From: Streptomyces sp. Je 1-79
GTDB taxonomy: Bacteria > Actinomycetota > Actinomycetes > Streptomycetales > Streptomycetaceae
NCBI RefSeq assembly: GCF_025195125.1
Contig: NZ_JAMGSL010000007.1
Span: 186,001-250,000, forward strand
Reading direction: 5' to 3'
DNA length: 64,000 nucleotides
This document shows positions 60,500-64,000 of the stretch, piece by piece. The position numbers were made by a program, and so were the translations under genes. How positions within the stretch are numbered: the first letter of the stretch is position 1; every line of letters begins with the position of its first letter. A model generated the notes under the pieces. The model was given only the letters and a program-made list of their open reading frames with translations. It had not been told where the DNA came from and searched no databases.

Positions 60500-61340
60500 G
60501 GCTGCGGGCCGTCCACAGCTCGGGGAAGACGTTCTTCTGCGCCCGCTTCTCCAGCCACGCGACACCCGCAGAGCCGCCGGTGCCCGTCTTGGAGCCCATG
60601 GCCCGACGGGTGGCGACGAGGTGGTCGTTGCGCCAGCGCCAGATCAGTTCGGCGACATCGCTCAACGCCTCGCCCAGGCGGACGAGCTCGCCGTTCTGGT
60701 CGGTGTCGGCGTAGATACCGGCCCAGATCTCCTCGATCTCGGGCGACGGCTCGTACTTCTTCGCCAGATCGCGGCCGAGCACGGCCTCCGGGACGGGGAG
60801 CCCGCGGCGGCCGAGGAGCCTGAGCACCTCGTCGTACAGGCTCGGCTCCTGGAGCGCCTTCTCCAGTTCGGCGTGGACCCGGGGCGCCCCGCGGTGCGGC
60901 ACCAGCATCGACGCGGACTTCTCGCCGAGCAGGAACTCCATCCGCCGGTACATCGCCGACTGGAAGCCGGAGCCCTCGCCGAGGGCGGCGCGGTAGGAGT
61001 TGAACTGCGCCGGGGTGAGCTGGGCCAGCGGCCGCCAGGACTGGTTCAGCGCCTCCAGCTCGCGCACGGAGCGCTTGAGCGCGTCCATCGCCACGGGGAT
61101 GCGGTCCTCGCGCAGCGCGCGGCTCGCGGTCTCCCACTCGTGGACGATGACGGTGAACCACAGCTCCATGACCTGGGTGGTGACCAGGAAGACCATCTCG
61201 CCCGGATCGTCGGAGCGGAGGTGCTGGAGGTGGGTGAGTACGTCCGCCTGTACGTAGTCCTCGTACGGCGTCGTGCCCGCGAAGTCGAGGTTCGGGTCTT
61301 CGACCGAACCGGCTCCGGAGGCATCGGGGAAGGTGGACAT
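60492..61340 (-). CDS. kynA: Tryptophan 2,3-dioxygenase
   Basis: A 282-residue heme enzyme opening the indole ring of tryptophan to N-formylkynurenine. Motifs are DLDFAGTTPYEDYVQADVLT, FLVTTQVMELWFTVIVHEWE, and the C-terminal heme-ligand His in WRWRNDHLVATRRAMGSKTG. ATG at 61340 (MSTFPDASGAG) has GGAGACAGAA just upstream. A short palindrome CTACCGGGTAG sits 22 bases before the start. The gene leads the tryptophan-to-anthranilate operon. Confidence 0.95.
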   Translation of the reverse strand: MSTFPDASGAGSVEDPNLDFAGTTPYEDYVQADVLTHLQHLRSDDPGEMVFLVTTQVMELWFTVIVHEWETASRALREDRIPVAMDALKRSVRELEALNQSWRPLAQLTPAQFNSYRAALGEGSGFQSAMYRRMEFLLGEKSASMLVPHRGAPRVHAELEKALQEPSLYDEVLRLLGRRGLPVPEAVLGRDLAKKYEPSPEIEEIWAGIYADTDQNGELVRLGEALSDVAELIWRWRNDHLVATRRAMGSKTGTGGSAGVAWLEKRAQKNVFPELWTARSHV

Positions 61341-61452
61341 TTCTGTCTCCTCGATACGCAACTACCGGGTAGCGGTCCGCTCCTTCCGTGTGGCAAGTGG
61401 AGCCCCGGTCCCCTCGGGTCCGCGCGCTTCGTCGCACGCGGTCCCATGCGCA

Positions 61453-62358
61453 TCATGGCACGATCGGACCCTCGATGTAGCTCCCGTCTTCGTCATACGG
61501 ATATGCGTTCGAACGACAGCCCTTGAGCCCCTTGATCTGCTGCATCATCACCGGCGCGGGCTTTCCGGCGCCCGGACAGCTCATGTGCGTCCTGATGCCG
61601 AGCTCGTGCCCGACCTCGTGGTTGATGATCAGATGCCGGTACTCGGCGGGGGTCCCGGCGAACGTCGGGGAGCCGAGCAGCCAGCGCTTCAGGTTCACCA
61701 CGACGCCCTGCGTCGTCTCGCAGTTGAGCTCGCCCCGGGTGTTGAGCCCCTGGGCGAGACAGAGCCTGTCGGCGGTCGCCGGGGTGGCGATCCGGATGAC
61801 GAAGTCGGCGTTCTCGGTGACCAGCTGGAACCGGCCACGGCCGTGTGCGGCCCAGCCGCGCGGATGGTCGAGGATCTGCTGGATCTCGCCGGCGACCTGG
61901 CGGGCGGAGAGGTCGATGCCGCCCTCGACCTGGACGCGGTAGCGGCGCAGGGAGCCGCCGGTGCCGACGGCGTCGCCGGAGGACTGGGCGGTGGTGAAGG
62001 TGCCCGAGCCGCTGGCGGGCACCTTGGGCTTCTTGGGCGTGGCCGACGCCTTCGGCCTGGCGGACGACTGCTTCGGCTTCGGCGTCGGGGTCGTGGCCTT
62101 CGGGGTGACGGGAATCGCCGTGGTCGTGGCGACCGTGGGAGCGGCCGCCTCCACGGCACCGTCGGCGCCGGAGTCCTGGCCGCCGTTGTAGTGGGCGAGT
62201 GCGGCTCCGCCGCCGAGGGAGAGCGTGATCAGCGCCAGCGCCGGAAGGGTGAGCCGTGCTGTGGGGCGCCGCCCGGACCTGCCCCGGCCGCGGCCCCGGC
62301 CGCGACTTCGGCTCTGCGTTCGTCCCCGGCCCGCGGGTGCGGCGGCGCGCTTGCCCAA
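61453..62358 (-). CDS. DUF3152 membrane protein with metzincin-like zinc motif
   Basis: About 301 residues from TTG 62358 (LGKRAAAPAGRG), which has GGGAGAAG seven bases upstream; an ATG at 62433 is the alternative. An Arg/Gly-rich N-terminus precedes a helix (TLPALALITLSLGGGAALA), then a Thr/Pro/Lys linker, then the DUF3152 domain (RYRVQVEGGIDLSARQVAGE). The end contains NHEVGHELGIRTHMSCPG, an extended HExxHxxGxxH motif, so a secreted metallopeptidase fold is likely. Cysteines flank the site. Confidence 0.85.
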   Translation of the reverse strand: MGKRAAAPAGRGRTQSRSRGRGRGRGRSGRRPTARLTLPALALITLSLGGGAALAHYNGGQDSGADGAVEAAAPTVATTTAIPVTPKATTPTPKPKQSSARPKASATPKKPKVPASGSGTFTTAQSSGDAVGTGGSLRRYRVQVEGGIDLSARQVAGEIQQILDHPRGWAAHGRGRFQLVTENADFVIRIATPATADRLCLAQGLNTRGELNCETTQGVVVNLKRWLLGSPTFAGTPAEYRHLIINHEVGHELGIRTHMSCPGAGKPAPVMMQQIKGLKGCRSNAYPYDEDGSYIEGPIVP

Positions 62359-62496
62359 GACAGACTTCTCCCCTGCGTAAGCCGGTTGGGGGGAAGAGGA
62401 GTGGGGCCTCTGCGCCGGCTGCTCTCGGTACAACGGTCCGAAGGATCGTAACCGTCGCTTCGAACGGCCTCGAACATTCCCGGAACGATGACCGGT

Positions 62497-62524
62497 TTCC
62501 CCCTGTCCCGCGGGACAGGGGGAA
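62497..62524 (-). terminator. Hairpin downstream of the DUF3151 gene
   Basis: TTCCCCCTGTCCCG is directly followed by its reverse complement, a 28-base palindrome. It lies 20 bases past the DUF3151 stop. Confidence 0.8.
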
Positions 62525-62544
62525 GCCCGCGTCGTGGAGCGGCG

Positions 62545-62958
62545 TCAGCCCAGCGTTTCCGCGGCCGTCTCCGAGGAGTCACGCAGGAACGTCGAGCAGC
62601 GCTCGTACTCGTCCTTCTCACCGATGTCCCCGGCCGCCCGCGCCAGCGCGTGCAGGGCCCGCAGGAAGCCGCGGTTCGGCTCGTGCTCCCACGGCACCGG
62701 GCCGTGGCCCTTCCAGCCGCTGCGCCGCAGGGCGTCCAGGCCGCGGTGGTAGCCGGTGCGCGCGTACGCGTACGACTCGATGACGCGACCGCCCTCGTAC
62801 GCCTCGTCGGCGAGCTGGGCCCAGGCCAGCGACGACGTCGGGTACTTCGCGGCGACGTCCGCCGGCGCCGTGCCGGACGCGAGCAGCTCACGCGGCTCCG
62901 GGTCGTCGGGCAGATGGGTGGGGGGCGGTCCCCCCAGCAGGTTCTCGTGGATGGCCAT
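62545..62958 (-). CDS. DUF3151 domain protein
   Basis: A 137-residue protein starting MAIHENLLGGPPPTHLPDDP. The conserved core includes WAQLADEAYEGGRVIESYAY, ARTGYHRGLDALRRSGWKGH, GPVPWEHEPNRGFLRALHAL and ARAAGDIGEKDEYERCSTFL, which matches DUF3151, an actinobacterial family of unknown function. ATG at 62958 is the family start. It is 14 bases downstream of the MFS gene and may be co-transcribed with it. Confidence 0.9.
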   Translation of the reverse strand: MAIHENLLGGPPPTHLPDDPEPRELLASGTAPADVAAKYPTSSLAWAQLADEAYEGGRVIESYAYARTGYHRGLDALRRSGWKGHGPVPWEHEPNRGFLRALHALARAAGDIGEKDEYERCSTFLRDSSETAAETLG

Positions 62959-62972
62959 GGGGCCAGTCTGCC

Positions 62973-64000
62973 TCAGCGGCCACCCTCCCGTGCCGAGCGG
63001 TCCCCCGGGTCCAGCGGGGGCGACGTGATCCCGCAGTGGACCTTGCACTCGGGATGGCAGTCGGCCTCCCCGACCGGCTTACGCACCGTCGCCCAGGCCA
63101 GGACCGCGCCCGCCACCATCAGCCCCGCGCACATCGGCATCGCCCGCTTGAACGTCTCCCCGAACTCCTCCGCCGAGCGGTACGCCTCCGGCCCCATCCC
63201 GGCGAGCGTGGGCAGCGCGGCGACCGCGAGCAGACCGGCCGCCCGGGCCGCCGCGTTGTTGATCCCGCTCGCCAGGCCCGCCCGTGCCACGTCCACCGAG
63301 GCCAGGACGGTCGCGGTCAGCGGGGCCACCAGGACGGTCAGCCCGAGACCGAGCACCACCACGGCCGGCAGCACGTCCTGTACGTACGAGGCGTCCTCGC
63401 CGACCCGCAGCATCAGGACCATGCCGACGGCGCACAGCAGGGGGCCCAGGGTCAGCGGAATCCGGGCCCCGATCCTCTCCCCCAGCTCGCCCGACTTCGC
63501 CGAGAACAGCAGCATCAGCACCGTCGTCGGCAGCAGCGCCGTCCCGGCGGCGAGCGCCGAGTAACCGGACACCACCTGGAGCTGGAGCGCGGCGAGGAAG
63601 AAGAAGCCGCCGAGCGCCGCGTACACGCACAGCGTCACCAGGTTGATCACGGTGAACTGGCGGGAGGCGAAGATCGACGGGGGCACCATCGGTTCCGCCC
63701 GCCGCCGCTCCAGGACGACGAACGCCGCCCCTACGAGGACCCCCAGCGCCCCGGCCCACCACGCCTCGGCGATCAGCGCGTACGTCACGAGGCCGAGCGC
63801 GGCCGCCCCCAGGAAGGCGCCGAGCACGTCGAAGCGGCCGTGGGCGGACTCGTCCCGCGACTCGGGCACATGGCGCAGAGCGACCGGCACGCAGAGCGCG
63901 GCCAGTGGCACGTTCAGCAGGAACACCCACCGCCATCCCGGCCCGTCCACCAGCCACCCGCCGACGAACGGCCCGATCGCCGCACCGACCCCGCCGAACC
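62973..64000 (-). CDS. DHA2-type MFS transporter (N-terminus beyond the window)
   Basis: The C-terminal 342 residues of a 14-helix drug-proton antiporter; the frame is open at the right edge. The segment GPFVGGWLVDGPGWRWVFLL and NVPLAALCVPVALRHVPES is the standard DHA2 motif region at the middle of the first half. The remaining helices include GLVTYALIAEAWWAGALGVL and TVINLVTLCVYAALGGFFFL. The end has a short hydrophilic tail with two Cys/His pairs (ADCHPECKVHCG), which is unusual and may bind metal. Substrate unknown. Confidence 0.88.
   Translation of the reverse strand, partial: FGGVGAAIGPFVGGWLVDGPGWRWVFLLNVPLAALCVPVALRHVPESRDESAHGRFDVLGAFLGAAALGLVTYALIAEAWWAGALGVLVGAAFVVLERRRAEPMVPPSIFASRQFTVINLVTLCVYAALGGFFFLAALQLQVVSGYSALAAGTALLPTTVLMLLFSAKSGELGERIGARIPLTLGPLLCAVGMVLMLRVGEDASYVQDVLPAVVVLGLGLTVLVAPLTATVLASVDVARAGLASGINNAAARAAGLLAVAALPTLAGMGPEAYRSAEEFGETFKRAMPMCAGLMVAGAVLAWATVRKPVGEADCHPECKVHCGITSPPLDPGDRSAREGGR

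Overview
The window reads as a stretch of the core chromosome of a Streptomyces species. GC content is very high, coding codons favour G/C in third position, and GTG and TTG starts are frequent. It carries actinomycete marker genes (the WhiB-like regulator wblA, a Crp regulator, DUF3152 and DUF3151 proteins). The gene order nth, crp, paired ArsA-like ATPases, wblA, penicillin-binding protein, then asd-ask, recR-ybaB and purA is one I recognise from Streptomyces coelicolor. No insertion sequence, prophage, CRISPR array or rRNA operon was seen. One tRNA is present.

Layout. 1-5.5 kb: endonuclease III (cut by the left edge), crp, an SPFH protein, a metallo-beta-lactamase/NUDIX pair and a RidA/DUF4177 pair. 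5.6-13 kb: two overlapping ArsA-like ATPases, wblA, a bifunctional PBP, a YqeY-like protein, a metallophosphoesterase and tRNA-Pro(CGG). 13-21 kb is the most accessory-looking part: an unrecognised gene next to the tRNA, NhaA, gene-free stretches, an SPFH/NfeD pair, a TipAS-type regulator that has lost its DNA-binding domain, a short Ser/Thr kinase and a TetR regulator. 21-30 kb: DUF485/ActP-type symporter, YdcF, S9 peptidase, SURF1, and an ECF sigma factor with its membrane partner. 30-36 kb: asd-ask, DUF5063, recR, ybaB and a solitary SLATT protein. 36-45 kb: a set of regulator/enzyme pairs (GntR, class III aminotransferase, DJ-1 with MarR, VOC protein, GH19 chitinase, MarR with a haloalkane-dehalogenase-like hydrolase, quinone-oxidoreductase-like protein).

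45-64 kb: a two-gene module coupling a membrane-anchored phosphate-binding-like protein to a Ser/Thr kinase, purA, a diacylglycerol-kinase-like protein, DUF2975/Cro, a GbsR-type regulator with a divergent ABC exporter, a cytochrome P450, a two-component system, the tryptophan-to-anthranilate genes (formamidase-like, kynureninase, tryptophan dioxygenase), DUF3152, DUF3151 and a DHA2-type MFS transporter cut by the right edge.

Most of the window is ordinary conserved Streptomyces content. The signals most worth a second look are four 17-bp operator-like repeats between a MarR gene and a haloalkane-dehalogenase-like gene whose protein carries a seven-unit five-residue repeat insertion; the binding-protein/kinase module; the DNA-binding-free TipAS protein; the long lysine/alanine tail on endonuclease III; and a window-wide tendency for short tandem repeats to sit just beyond gene 3' ends. 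All functional calls come from reading the sequence without database searches.
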